DNA from: JBDZVM01 sp040255675
GTDB taxonomy: Bacteria; Actinomycetota; Actinomycetes; Acidothermales; Acidothermaceae
Assembly (NCBI GenBank): GCA_040255675.1
Contig: JBDZVM010000020.1
Coordinates: 4,149-68,148 of the forward strand
Length of the DNA stretch: 64,000 bases
Reading direction: 5' to 3'
The position numbers were made by a program, and so were the translations under genes. Each line of letters begins with the position of its first letter. Position 1 is the first letter of the stretch. Shown here piece after piece: positions 16,627 to 25,569 of this stretch. The notes beneath the pieces are model-generated. The model was given only the letters and a program-made list of their open reading frames with translations. It ran no database searches and was not told the DNA's origin.

Positions 16627-19600
16627 ATGAAGTCGAAATCTCGCGAGGGCTCGGTCCGGTTCGTGCTCAGCCGAACGCGTTTGGTCTCGTTGTTCATCGT
16701 GGTGACGGTGCTCGTCGCGATTCTTCCGGGACTCACCCCGGCGCGGTGGAGGTGGGCTTGGGCAGCGAGTACCGCTGCTCCGTCGGTATGGTCAGCTGGT
16801 GACAACGAAGCCTGGGAACTTGGCCGCACCGATTCCACCGAGGGCGTCGCGTTTATAAAACAGAGCCCCTGCCGAGAGGGGTGCACCGGGTCGTCTACGC
16901 CGGAGGCGATTTCTGGCCTGCCTGGCGTTACAGCTTTGGCCGCGGGCGACTTGTTTGGCCTAGCGCTCGAATGGGATGGGACAGTGTGGTCTTGGGGATA
17001 CAACGCCGATGGTGAGCTCGGAAATAACTCAACCATTGATTCGGCAACCCCGGTGCAAGTCAGCGGATTATCCGGGGTGGTGTCGATCGCGGCTGGCGCT
17101 TGGGCCGGTTACGCCATCGAAAGCGACGGCAGCTTGTGGGCTTGGGGAAGAAACGACACGGGTCAGTTGGGCATCGGCTCTACCACAAATGCTTTGACAC
17201 CCCACCGAGTCGGCTCCTTGACCGGGGTGGTCGGCGTTGCTGGCACCGTGGACTCGGCAGTCGCCGTCACCTCGAGCGGCACAGCTTGGACGTGGGGGAA
17301 CAACGTGCTCGGCGAACTGTGCGCGGACAGGAAGAAAGTAAGCCAACGAGCCACTCCCGCGCAGGTTTCCGGAATAAGTAGCGTCAAGCTGGTTGCAGGT
17401 TCAGTCGACGACTTCGAAACCTACTTTGTGCGCACCGACGGCAGTGTATGGGGATGCGGCTCGAACGAGTACGGCAACCTAGCGGGCACCGCCAAAGTGG
17501 TCACCAGCCCGACACAAGTGCCCGGGCTACCGCCGATAACCCAAGTCGCGGCAACCGGTACCGAGGCCTGGGCACTGACCGCACAGGGGGCGTTGTGGAC
17601 GTGGGGTCATTATGACTGCGCGCCCTCGCTGCCGTGCAGCAACCCACGCCTAGACGGATTGTCGAACGTCACCGCTATCACAGCCGGATACGACAACCTG
17701 TACGCGATTCGCGGCTCCACACTGTGGGGTACCGGTGGCAACCCAGACGGCCAACTCGGGGCCACGCTGAGCAACGGCGAGTTCCAGTTGATCGCCAACG
17801 TGAGCAACCCTACCGCGATCGCGTCCGGGTTCGAGGATTTTTACGCTGCCGCTGACGCGCCCCCGCCGCAATACATTCCGCCGGCACCACCACCGACCGC
17901 GCAGACGTTCGGTGACATTTCGCAACCCTCGGAGTTCGCCCCACGCGACGTCTCCACGCAAGCCGACCCGGTCGACTCCGCAACCGGTGCGTTCTCGACC
18001 TCGGCGACCGACATCTCCTTGCCGGGGATTGGGCTCGGCATTGACTGGACACGCACCTACACCTCCAGCGACCCGGCCGGCTCAGGTGAACTCGGGCCCG
18101 GATGGTCCAACTCCTACAGCGACCGGCTGGAGCAGACCCAAACCGGTGTCACACTGCACTCGCACGACGGTCAACAGGTCACCTTCACAGCCAACGCCGA
18201 CGGCACGTTCAGCGGGACGTACGGCGCCACAGCAACATTGGTCAAAAACGCCGACGGCACATACACCCTGACCACACGCACGCAACTGCACTACATTTTC
18301 GACACCACCGGCCTACTGGCAGCGGTCCAAGACCGCAACGGGCAAGGACCCACCATCAGCCGCGACACCGCCGGGAAAATTTCCTCCATCACGGCCGCCG
18401 GGCGGACCATCACCGTCGCCCATGACCCGACAACCGGCCTGCTGAGCAGCCTGACACTGTCCGATGGACGCTACGTCGGCTTCACATTCACCAACGGCCT
18501 GCTGACCGACATCCACAACCTAGACGGCAGCCACACCACCTACGGCTACGACGCCGGCAACCGGCTCACCAGCATCACCGATGCCAACGGTCACCAGGTT
18601 GTGCGGCTGGTCTACGACAGCAACACCGGGCGAGTCACCGACCAGTACGACGCAAACAACAACCACACGACGTTCACCTGGGATTCGACCACTCAAACCT
18701 CGTCGATGACCGACCCCCGCGGCCACGTATGGAAAGACGCCTACTCCGGCACCGTACTGCTGTCGCAGACCAACCCACTCGGGCAGACAACCAAATTCCA
18801 ATACGACAACCAGTACCGGCTGGTCGCTACCACCGACCCCGCCGGATACACGACACGCGAGACCTACGACAGCAGCGGAAACCTCATCGGCGAAAGCACA
18901 CCCGACGGCGCAACCTACGCCTACACCTACGACAGCCTCAACGATCAGACGAGTTCCACAAGCCCAAATGGGCTGACCGCCACACTCACGTATGACAACC
19001 GAGGCAACCTAATCGCAACATCCCGCCCGAACCCCTCGGGTGGCGCACCGATCACCACGAGCTTCACCCGCGACCCCAACACCGGCCTGATAACAGACAG
19101 CTACGACGCGCTCGGAAAGAAAACCCACTACGACTACGACACCGCGGGAAACCGCATCGACGTCATCACCCCGCTAGGCAACAAGACCTCGTGGACCTAC
19201 GACGCCTTCGGTCGAATGACCAGCATCGTGGCCGCACGGGGAAACGTCACAGGCGCCAATCCCGACGATTACCGCACCAGCTACACCTACGACGACGGCA
19301 ACCGCTTGCTGACCACCGTCGACGCGCTCAACCACGTCGCTGTCGAGACCAACACCTACGACCCGGTCGGAAACCTCCTCACCCGAACCGACGCCAAGCA
19401 ACGAACCACCACGTGGAGCTACTACCCGGACAACCAGGTGCAGACCGTCCAGCCGCCGTCTCCGATCAGTGCCACCAGCTACTCCTACGACGCCAACGAC
19501 AACCTCGCTCAGCTCACCCAGCCCGGCAACCACATCACCACCTACGGCTACGACGACGCGAACCGGCTCACCTCGACCACAACGGGGATGGGCACCTGGA

Positions 19601-21603
19601 CGTTCGGGTATGACGCGTCCGGCAATCGCACGAAAATCACCGACCCCGCCGGGAACAACGTGCGATTCTCCTACGACCCGCTGCACCGGCTCACTCAAAT
19701 CGTCTACTCCGACCAAACACCGACCACCACCTACGCCTACGACCTGGACGGCAATCGCACCACGATGAGCGACGGGTCGGGCGTCACCACCTACGCCTAC
19801 GACACCCTCGACCGGCTCACGTCAGTGACCCACGCCGGCCACACGTTCTCCTACACCTACGACAACGCCAACCAGCTCACGTCAAGCACCTTCCCCGGCC
19901 AGGCAACAGACATTTACACCTACGACAACGACGGCCAACTTTCGACAGTCGCCACCGGCGCCACCACCGACGTTAGTTACAGCTACGACCCCGATGGACA
20001 CGTGATCAGCGCTCTCCTGGGTGATGGCTACACCGAGTCACGCACCTGGGACCGCGACGGCCGGCTCACCGACATCAACGACACCAAGAACGGAACCGTT
20101 CTCACTCGAGCCACCTACACCTACGACCTGACCAACAACCCGGTCAGCGTGGTCAACCAGACCGGCAGCACCACGACCTACACCTACGACGTGCTCGACC
20201 GGCTCACCGCCGCATGCTTCGCCACCACGAGCTGCACCACCGCCACCGACTACGTCAAATACACCTACGACGACATGGGGAACCGGCTCACAGAAACCCG
20301 GCCCGCCGGAACAACCACCTACACCTACAACGCCGCCAACGAGCTCACCCAAACCAGCGGCCCGGCCGGCGCCACCAGCTACGGCTACGACGTCGACGGC
20401 AACCAAACCTCCGCCGGCTCAAACACCTACACCTACAACCAGGCCGGCCGGATCACCAGCCAGACGGTCGGTGGTACCACCACGTCGTTCACCTACGACG
20501 GCGACGCGCGCCGCCTCAGCGCATCAGCCGGCAACACGACCACCGACTACCTGTGGGACCCACGCACCTACCAGCTCGCGGTCGAAACCGACGGCGCCGG
20601 AAACACCCTGCGCCGCTACACCTACGGCAGCGGTCTTGTCAGCATGGTTGTGCCCGGCTCCAGGGGCACGACAACCGCGTACTACTACCACGTCGACGGG
20701 CAAGGCTCACCGCTCGCCGTGACCGATGCCACCGGCGCCACTCAATGGCAATACACCTGGGAACCCTACGGTCTCGCGAAAACCGCCACCAAGGTAAGCA
20801 ACAGCGCCCCCGCCAACCCGCGGCAATGGCTCGGCGAATACCTCAACAACGACAGCACCTACAACCTGCGCGCCCGCCAATACGACCCGTCCATCGGCCG
20901 TTTCACCTCAATCGACCCAGCCGGATCCGGGGACGCCTACGGGTACGCCGCCGACAACCCGCTCGTCAACACCGACCCCTTCGGCCAAAGCTGGTGGCAC
21001 AGCGCCCTCAAGGCACTCCACAACGCTGCAGAGGTCGTTTCCACGGTTGCCGCCGTCGCCGCGGTCGTCACCGCGCCCATCGCACCCGTCGCGGCCGTCT
21101 TCGGCGCTGTCGCCTTGGGCGCCGGGGTCGTGGCGGCAGGCACCGGCATCGCCGAAGCGGTGGACACCTGCAACAGCGGCAAAGGATCATGCGCGGGCAG
21201 CATCGTGGATGCGGCCTTCGACACCGCATCGATCGTTCCACTGTTCGGCATCGCCCGAAAGGTAGCCACCGGCGCGAAAGTCGCCGACGTCGCAAGAGGT
21301 CTGGGCGATGAGGCGGTTGTTGTCCGGGGCGGGACCTCCGCAGTGCCTCCTCCGGGGGAAGTCTTCTCGGGGGCCTACGGCTCGAATCTTGAGGACGCGG
21401 CCGCCTACGTGCCGCACGGGCAGATCCGCGCGACTACGGTCGGAGAGATTCGGGCCGGTGGTGGCAGCGTCGACGTCGCACCTGAACTCACAAGAAGTGG
21501 TGTCCTGAATGAGCGACATGTGAACATCTGCCTTGGTTCCGACGAATGCCCATTCGGCGATCTTCAGCCCAACCCGGTGCCAAAGATTGGGCGGATCCAA
21601 TGA
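16627..21603 (+). CDS. RCC1-repeat/Rhs polymorphic toxin
   Basis: A 1,658-aa secreted or surface toxin. ATG 16627 is chosen because GAAGGGGGA precedes it and a signal/anchor segment follows (LVSLFIVVTVLVAILPG). Residues about 50-410 hold about six RCC1 propeller repeats (DGTVWSWGYNADGELG, DGSLWAWGRNDTGQLG). Then DUF6531 (PVDSATGAFSTSATDISLPG, about 445), many YD repeats (TYTYDxxxRLT, about 635-1310), the Rhs core end NLRARQYDPSIGRFTSIDP and DPFG (about 1410-1455), an Ala/Val-rich pre-toxin segment, and a C-terminal domain of about 100 residues ending in NPVPKIGRIQ. That toxin domain (GEIRAGGGSVDVAPEL, NERHVNICLG) is not assigned. The next gene overlaps by ATGA. Confidence 0.9.
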   Translation: MKSKSREGSVRFVLSRTRLVSLFIVVTVLVAILPGLTPARWRWAWAASTAAPSVWSAGDNEAWELGRTDSTEGVAFIKQSPCREGCTGSSTPEAISGLPGVTALAAGDLFGLALEWDGTVWSWGYNADGELGNNSTIDSATPVQVSGLSGVVSIAAGAWAGYAIESDGSLWAWGRNDTGQLGIGSTTNALTPHRVGSLTGVVGVAGTVDSAVAVTSSGTAWTWGNNVLGELCADRKKVSQRATPAQVSGISSVKLVAGSVDDFETYFVRTDGSVWGCGSNEYGNLAGTAKVVTSPTQVPGLPPITQVAATGTEAWALTAQGALWTWGHYDCAPSLPCSNPRLDGLSNVTAITAGYDNLYAIRGSTLWGTGGNPDGQLGATLSNGEFQLIANVSNPTAIASGFEDFYAAADAPPPQYIPPAPPPTAQTFGDISQPSEFAPRDVSTQADPVDSATGAFSTSATDISLPGIGLGIDWTRTYTSSDPAGSGELGPGWSNSYSDRLEQTQTGVTLHSHDGQQVTFTANADGTFSGTYGATATLVKNADGTYTLTTRTQLHYIFDTTGLLAAVQDRNGQGPTISRDTAGKISSITAAGRTITVAHDPTTGLLSSLTLSDGRYVGFTFTNGLLTDIHNLDGSHTTYGYDAGNRLTSITDANGHQVVRLVYDSNTGRVTDQYDANNNHTTFTWDSTTQTSSMTDPRGHVWKDAYSGTVLLSQTNPLGQTTKFQYDNQYRLVATTDPAGYTTRETYDSSGNLIGESTPDGATYAYTYDSLNDQTSSTSPNGLTATLTYDNRGNLIATSRPNPSGGAPITTSFTRDPNTGLITDSYDALGKKTHYDYDTAGNRIDVITPLGNKTSWTYDAFGRMTSIVAARGNVTGANPDDYRTSYTYDDGNRLLTTVDALNHVAVETNTYDPVGNLLTRTDAKQRTTTWSYYPDNQVQTVQPPSPISATSYSYDANDNLAQLTQPGNHITTYGYDDANRLTSTTTGMGTWTFGYDASGNRTKITDPAGNNVRFSYDPLHRLTQIVYSDQTPTTTYAYDLDGNRTTMSDGSGVTTYAYDTLDRLTSVTHAGHTFSYTYDNANQLTSSTFPGQATDIYTYDNDGQLSTVATGATTDVSYSYDPDGHVISALLGDGYTESRTWDRDGRLTDINDTKNGTVLTRATYTYDLTNNPVSVVNQTGSTTTYTYDVLDRLTAACFATTSCTTATDYVKYTYDDMGNRLTETRPAGTTTYTYNAANELTQTSGPAGATSYGYDVDGNQTSAGSNTYTYNQAGRITSQTVGGTTTSFTYDGDARRLSASAGNTTTDYLWDPRTYQLAVETDGAGNTLRRYTYGSGLVSMVVPGSRGTTTAYYYHVDGQGSPLAVTDATGATQWQYTWEPYGLAKTATKVSNSAPANPRQWLGEYLNNDSTYNLRARQYDPSIGRFTSIDPAGSGDAYGYAADNPLVNTDPFGQSWWHSALKALHNAAEVVSTVAAVAAVVTAPIAPVAAVFGAVALGAGVVAAGTGIAEAVDTCNSGKGSCAGSIVDAAFDTASIVPLFGIARKVATGAKVADVARGLGDEAVVVRGGTSAVPPPGEVFSGAYGSNLEDAAAYVPHGQIRATTVGEIRAGGGSVDVAPELTRSGVLNERHVNICLGSDECPFGDLQPNPVPKIGRIQ
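21067..21256 (+). repeat. Rhs pre-toxin repeat, copy 1 (inside the full-length toxin)
   Basis: 190 bp that recur gap-free at 22412-22601 with roughly nine in ten bases identical. It encodes the Ala/Val-rich segment and the DTCNSGKGSCAGSIVD to IVPLFGIA boundary just before the toxin domain. Confidence 0.9.
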
Positions 21604-21911
21604 CCGCGGAATGGTTACCGATCAGATATAGGGACTTTTACGACGTCCCGCGCGCTATCGTGGTGGAGTGGCGCGGTGGACTGTATCTCTTCGACTGCCT
21701 TTTTGACGACGAGCTGGAGGACTACGAACCCTTTTATAACGTCTATCTTCTGCCGGACGAGGTGAAGGACAGCATTGGCTCCATGTCTTGGACAGACCTG
21801 GGTCATCGCGGACGTCTGATCGGAAGAGTCAACACGGGTGATATCGAGCTCGACGTTACAAAGCGCGAAGCGCTGAACGCATCGGTGTTCGAACGGCTTC
21901 CACCACTGTAA
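21600..21911 (+). CDS. Putative immunity protein of the RCC1-Rhs toxin
   Basis: A 103-aa acidic cytoplasmic protein. ATG 21600 overlaps the toxin stop as ATGA, so translation is coupled to the toxin. The longer upstream ORF is rejected because it would lie inside the toxin domain. Sequence: IRYRDFYDVPRAIVVEWRGG, LYLFDCLFDDELEDYEPFYN, VYLLPDEV. I recall similar short proteins beside actinobacterial polymorphic toxins but cannot name a family. It is expected to bind and block the C-terminal toxin domain. Confidence 0.72.
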   Translation: MTAEWLPIRYRDFYDVPRAIVVEWRGGLYLFDCLFDDELEDYEPFYNVYLLPDEVKDSIGSMSWTDLGHRGRLIGRVNTGDIELDVTKREALNASVFERLPPL

Positions 21912-21933
21912 TCGAACGTGGGGTGTTCCCGAA

Positions 21934-22326
21934 ATGAGTGCGCTCGGCCAGTTCACGTTGATGCTCGCAACGCTTTCCATCCGGCTGACCGAGGTTGCCG
22001 AGGCGGTACGAGCGTTTCCCGGCGTGCGGCTCGTCACAACGGACGTCAGTCCTCGCTCGTACGAGTCCGGGCCGCGCATTGAGGCGTACGTCGACGCGGA
22101 GCTCGAAAGCGGCAACTCGCTCGCCTGGTGGCTCGAACTGTATGAGGACGGAGGATCATGGGTCGTGGAGTCGAGCATTCTCCACACGACGTCGCAAGGG
22201 CAGGATCAGTTACGTGAGCTCCCCGCCCGGTACGCCGTGAACGCTGGGGAATTGGCGTCGGAGGTCGGGGGCGCAACCGATGCTCTCATTTCATCAGTTG
22301 GTGCCGATGAAGTGGGCCAGTTGTAA
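21934..22326 (+). CDS. Second small protein after the toxin, immunity-like
   Basis: A 130-aa acidic cytoplasmic protein (YVDAELESGNSLAWWLELYE, SWVVESSILHTTSQGQDQL). No clear ribosome binding site before ATG 21934; a start at the downstream ATG (MLATLSIRL) is possible. It lies 22 nt after the first immunity gene and just before the orphan Rhs C-terminal cassette. Most likely an orphan immunity gene left from an earlier toxin tip or a second protective protein; function not shown. Confidence 0.55.
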   Translation: MSALGQFTLMLATLSIRLTEVAEAVRAFPGVRLVTTDVSPRSYESGPRIEAYVDAELESGNSLAWWLELYEDGGSWVVESSILHTTSQGQDQLRELPARYAVNAGELASEVGGATDALISSVGADEVGQL

Positions 22327-22366
22327 GTTCGAGCTACAGAAATCGCCTTGACAAGAATCACCTCCA

Positions 22367-22969
22367 TTGACCGGGACCAATTCGGGCGACGCCAATGGCT
22401 ACACCGCGTTCGTCACCGCGCCCACAGCACCCGACGCGGTCGCCTTCGGCGCCGTCGCTCTAGGCGCCGGGGTTGTGGCGGCAGGCAACGGCATCGCCGA
22501 AGCGGTCGATACCTGCAACAGCGGCAAAGGATCATGCGCGGGCAGCATCGTGGATGTGGCCTTCGACACTGCATCCATCGTTCCACTGTTCGGCATCGCC
22601 CACGACGTCGCGAGAACAGCAAGGACTGCGGCGGACCCCGATGAACTCGTCACCGGCCGGCACTACACTAACGACGTTGGCAGGCAGCAGATCGGACAAT
22701 CAGGCAACCTGCGTAGTGGCGCCTACGTAACGAAGCCGGCGGAAATACCGGCAGGCACATCCTCAGAAAGCGTCGAAAAGATGCTTGAGATCGAGCCAGG
22801 TAAGGGCAGCAACTACATCGATGTCCAGGTGCCCAGCCCGCATCTACAAGTACCCGAGAACGGTCCCATAACGAGCGGGGAGCGTGGCAACGTGTCCTAC
22901 GCACCCCGGTCGAAATCGGAAACTCGAAGTTCGTGCCCTGATGGCCCACGAGATCGCGCGATGCGCTAA
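22367..22969 (+). CDS. Orphan Rhs C-terminal cassette, HYD1-like toxin domain
   Basis: About 200 codons opening at TTG 22367 without ribosome binding site. The first part (SGDANGYT then VTAP...FGAVALGAGVVAAGNGIA) is a deleted copy of the Rhs core end joined to the pre-toxin segment. From about residue 90 the sequence differs completely: GRHYTNDVGRQQIGQSGNL, GKGSNYIDVQVPSPHLQVPE. The H-Y-T motif followed by a helix with I..SG resembles HYD1-type ADP-ribosyltransferase toxins; this is tentative. It lacks a secretion shell of its own and is best read as a silent tip that could replace the main toxin by recombination across the 190-bp repeat. Confidence 0.65.
   Translation: MTGTNSGDANGYTAFVTAPTAPDAVAFGAVALGAGVVAAGNGIAEAVDTCNSGKGSCAGSIVDVAFDTASIVPLFGIAHDVARTARTAADPDELVTGRHYTNDVGRQQIGQSGNLRSGAYVTKPAEIPAGTSSESVEKMLEIEPGKGSNYIDVQVPSPHLQVPENGPITSGERGNVSYAPRSKSETRSSCPDGPRDRAMR
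22412..22601 (+). repeat. Rhs pre-toxin repeat, copy 2 (in the orphan cassette)
   Basis: Gap-free 190-bp near-copy of 21067-21256. It marks the junction at which the toxin tip was displaced. Confidence 0.9.
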
Positions 22970-23312
22970 CTGCGCTCATGAACTTGCCTTCGAGCGGTTC
23001 AACGCCCGTCTCGGCAACCAGGGCTATCTGTACTGCGATAGCGACGCAACCGTGGTTACGTGGAATTCGTACGACCCTACCTATTCACGGCTATCCAACG
23101 ACACACATCCATGGATGCTCAATGCCCGAGGGAGAATGCTTATCGAGCGAAGCATCATCGCATGTCCCAACGGCGGCCGATTCAGATTCAGCGCTCAGCC
23201 CCGCTGCCCGTTCTGCCTGGTAGAACTTCCACATCTCAACGCCGACCCGGCATACTTCGTCGTCCTAGCTGCTCGGCTTGCCGGTGAACATGAACAGATC
23301 TGGCGGCCGTAA
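22941..23312 (+). CDS. Putative Cys-rich immunity protein of the orphan toxin cassette
   Basis: A 123-aa protein from ATG 22941 (MAHEIARCANCAHELAF); the start lies 29 nt before the toxin stop, an overlap typical for toxin-immunity pairs. Two CxxC pairs (CANC near the N-terminus, CPFC near residue 92) plus Cys in IIACPNGG suggest a zinc ribbon. Acidic, no membrane segment. No family recognised; assigned by position after the orphan toxin domain. Confidence 0.6.
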   Translation: MAHEIARCANCAHELAFERFNARLGNQGYLYCDSDATVVTWNSYDPTYSRLSNDTHPWMLNARGRMLIERSIIACPNGGRFRFSAQPRCPFCLVELPHLNADPAYFVVLAARLAGEHEQIWRP

Positions 23313-23522
23313 CGCTCAGGGACGCGCAATGGTCCGTCGGGTCCCCGTACTACGATGTCCGACCCGCGTGCTGCCTGCGTGCCTAGCGTCTGTGGGTTGG
23401 CGCTGAAGTTCGCGGGAGCCCGAAGATTGGGTCGACGCACTCGACCAAACCGGTCAAGCGCTCTCCACCAGCGGAGGGTAGGGCACCATCGTGCAAAACG
23501 ACGATTTGCGGAAATCAGACGT

Positions 23523-23556
23523 ATGGCCTCTCCATCTAACGGCGGCAAGTTAGGGG
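23523..23556 (+). repeat. IS1595-type terminal repeat, left end of the Fic cassette
   Basis: ATGGCCTCTCCATCTAACG then GCGGCAAGTTAGGGG, followed by AATCGGCCAGC as in the autonomous copy at 13223. One change in the outer hexamer (ATGGCC versus ATGACC). Confidence 0.85.
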
Positions 23557-23607
23557 AATCGGCCAGCCTGTTACTGGGGTTGTTCCTATCCAGGATCACG
23601 CCTCGGG

Positions 23608-25080
23608 TTACGGCATGGTGAGGCGAATGCCGGCGTCTTCGGCCTCCCTGGCGTCGCGGAGTGCGTGTGTTCGCGCAAGGTCGGCTTCGGCCGTGCTCCT
23701 GTTCGTGAAGTCGACTCTGCCGGTCCAACGCCGTGCGAAAGACAGCGTCGCCAGCAGTGCCGCGAAGTTGCTCCCGTGCGTCGCGGCCTTCAGCGCCGCC
23801 AGGTAGTTCAGCCGGAACACTGTCGGGATGATGATCCGCACCTCGGACGCGGTCGCCAGTTCGGCGTTCATCATGATGCGGGCTGTCCGGCCGTTGCCGT
23901 CGGCGAACGGGTGCACCTCAGATGTCATGAACATCATGTAGGTCGCGCGGGCGAACGGGCTGATGAGGCCGGCGCCGATGTCGAAGCCGCGCCGCAGCGT
24001 GCCCTCGACCATCGCCGGGTCGACGAACTCGGTGCTTCCGGCTCGGTTCGCGCGGTCCTTGAACTGGCCGGGGCCCTTGTCCGGCCGTCCGGCCATGATG
24101 ACCGCGTGACGGGACCGGAGCAGGCCGATGTACTCGTCGCCGGTCTTCGGGGTGTGGCGCATCTCCGCGTCGGAGTTCGTGAGCTCGTAGGTGCCGAGGA
24201 TGTCGTGAGCGTCTGCCGGGCGCTGCTCGGGGACGACGCCGTTGAACACGATGTCGGACGCTTCGTCGAGGGTGAACTCGGTGCCCTCGATGTAGTTGGA
24301 GAAGTACGCCTCGTAGAACGGCAGTAGCGTGCGGCGGGCCGCGTCGATCGGCATCGCGGTGAGCACGTCGGGCGGCTGGTCGTCGAGGAACTCGGCGAGC
24401 TGGTTGAACAGCGTGACGCGGCGCGGGTCGAAAGGCGCACCCGCGGCGCGTGCGATCAGCTCGGGTGAGCGCAACGGCACCGAGTCGTTGGTGTTCAGGG
24501 CGGCGCTGATGAGTTTGTCGAGGGTGGCCATGGCGCGCTCGGCGCCCAGCCGCGGGGCGAGCTGACGCGCTTCGTCGCGGATGCGGTTCAGGTAACCCTC
24601 GCCGCGGGACGCGCACAGTTCGGCGATCCAGGTCTCCACTTCCTCGCGTGTCAGCGTGCGCGCGGTGCCCGCGGCCGTCAGGCGCGTCGGCGCGAGGTTT
24701 TCCAGCAGGCTGCGGGCGATACCGGCCATGTGAACTCCGGCCGGGAGGGCCATGTCCCCCTCCAGTGGGCCTACACCGCGGCGGGGGTGCACGGTGACGC
24801 CGGCGAGTGCGAGCGGCCGCGAGCGGTTCGCGACCACGAACAGGGTCCCGTCCGCGCCGAACCCACCGTCGCGGACAGAACGGTCGACGATCACCGCACC
24901 GGGCATCGCGTGCCCCACGATGTCCCACAGGCGCTGCTGCATCACCTCGGCCACTGGCCTGCCTGTCTCGCTGAAGTAGACGCCCGGCCCCACCTTGACC
25001 AGCTCGCCACGTCGGACGGCGCGCGCAATCCTGTCCTTGTCGGTGTCGCTGGCGAAGACGACGGGTGCGAATTCGGCCAT
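23608..25080 (-). CDS. Fic-domain protein with AbiEi-like N-terminus, autoinhibited
   Basis: A 490-aa protein. ATG 25080 has GGAGGAGACC directly upstream; the longer ORF would read through leader repeats. Residues about 10-120 (DTDKDRIARAVRRGELVKVG, PGVYFSETGR) resemble the winged-helix N-terminus of AbiEi-type antitoxins. The Fic core has HPFADGNGRTAR with catalytic His390, which transfers AMP or another NMP to target hydroxyls. Upstream of it, SNYIEGT (Ser261-Glu265-Gly266) matches the inhibitory S/TxxxE(G/N) motif placed N-terminal to the active site (class II, self-inhibited). A single chain therefore seems to combine toxin, brake and a potential DNA-binding autoregulator. Confidence 0.88.
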   Translation of the reverse strand: MAEFAPVVFASDTDKDRIARAVRRGELVKVGPGVYFSETGRPVAEVMQQRLWDIVGHAMPGAVIVDRSVRDGGFGADGTLFVVANRSRPLALAGVTVHPRRGVGPLEGDMALPAGVHMAGIARSLLENLAPTRLTAAGTARTLTREEVETWIAELCASRGEGYLNRIRDEARQLAPRLGAERAMATLDKLISAALNTNDSVPLRSPELIARAAGAPFDPRRVTLFNQLAEFLDDQPPDVLTAMPIDAARRTLLPFYEAYFSNYIEGTEFTLDEASDIVFNGVVPEQRPADAHDILGTYELTNSDAEMRHTPKTGDEYIGLLRSRHAVIMAGRPDKGPGQFKDRANRAGSTEFVDPAMVEGTLRRGFDIGAGLISPFARATYMMFMTSEVHPFADGNGRTARIMMNAELATASEVRIIIPTVFRLNYLAALKAATHGSNFAALLATLSFARRWTGRVDFTNRSTAEADLARTHALRDAREAEDAGIRLTMP

Positions 25081-25111
25081 GGTCTCCTCCGGGGCTTCGA
25101 GCGCCTCGCGA

Positions 25112-25253
25112 ACGCGAGTTTCTGTGTGCCAGAGTGCCTGGACGCGAGTTTCCGTCATTCAGACTAGCAGTCTGATGCGAGTTTTTGTCCTCCGAAGCAG
25201 GGGCACGTGCGCGAGAAATAGCGGAGTTGGCAGCCCGGGACGCGAGTTTTCGC
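25112..25253. promoter_or_regulatory. Direct-repeat array and palindrome in the fic leader
   Basis: Four copies of a 14-bp element start at 25112, 25142, 25175 and 25240: ACGCGAGTTTCTGT, ACGCGAGTTTCCGT, ATGCGAGTTTTTGT and ACGCGAGTTTTCGC. The start-to-start distances of 30, 33 and 65 bp are close to three, three and six helical turns, so all would face the same side of DNA. A perfect palindrome AGACTAGCAGTCT lies between copies 2 and 3 (25161-25173). These are likely operators for autoregulation of the fic gene. Confidence 0.65.
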
Positions 25254-25569
25254 GGGGGAGCTCCGCCTCAGGGCAGCGCAGGCAGGGGCCTGACAGTCTC
25301 TACCGGTCGCTGTCTCCGCGGAGCACGAGCATCAGCACGCGACCTGAAGGCCACCCTGTCGCCGAGGTCGTGGTGTTCTCGACCGGCTTCGCCAGCCGGC
25401 GAGAGCGGCCGATGCGTCCGCGCACCCAGACCCGCCAAGTGTGGCCCACGGGACGGAACTTCACGCGCCTCGAAACGTGAGGCCGAAAAAGGAACACGCC
25501 CTGCTAGCGATGCGTCGTCGCAGTCTTGGTGAGCAACCTCGGCAAGTTGCTCTGGTCCGGAGACGTACG

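Noticed and set aside
25112..25253. CRISPR-like repeat array upstream of fic
   Set aside because: Units are only 14 bp, spacing is irregular, and no cas gene is present; operator repeats fit better.
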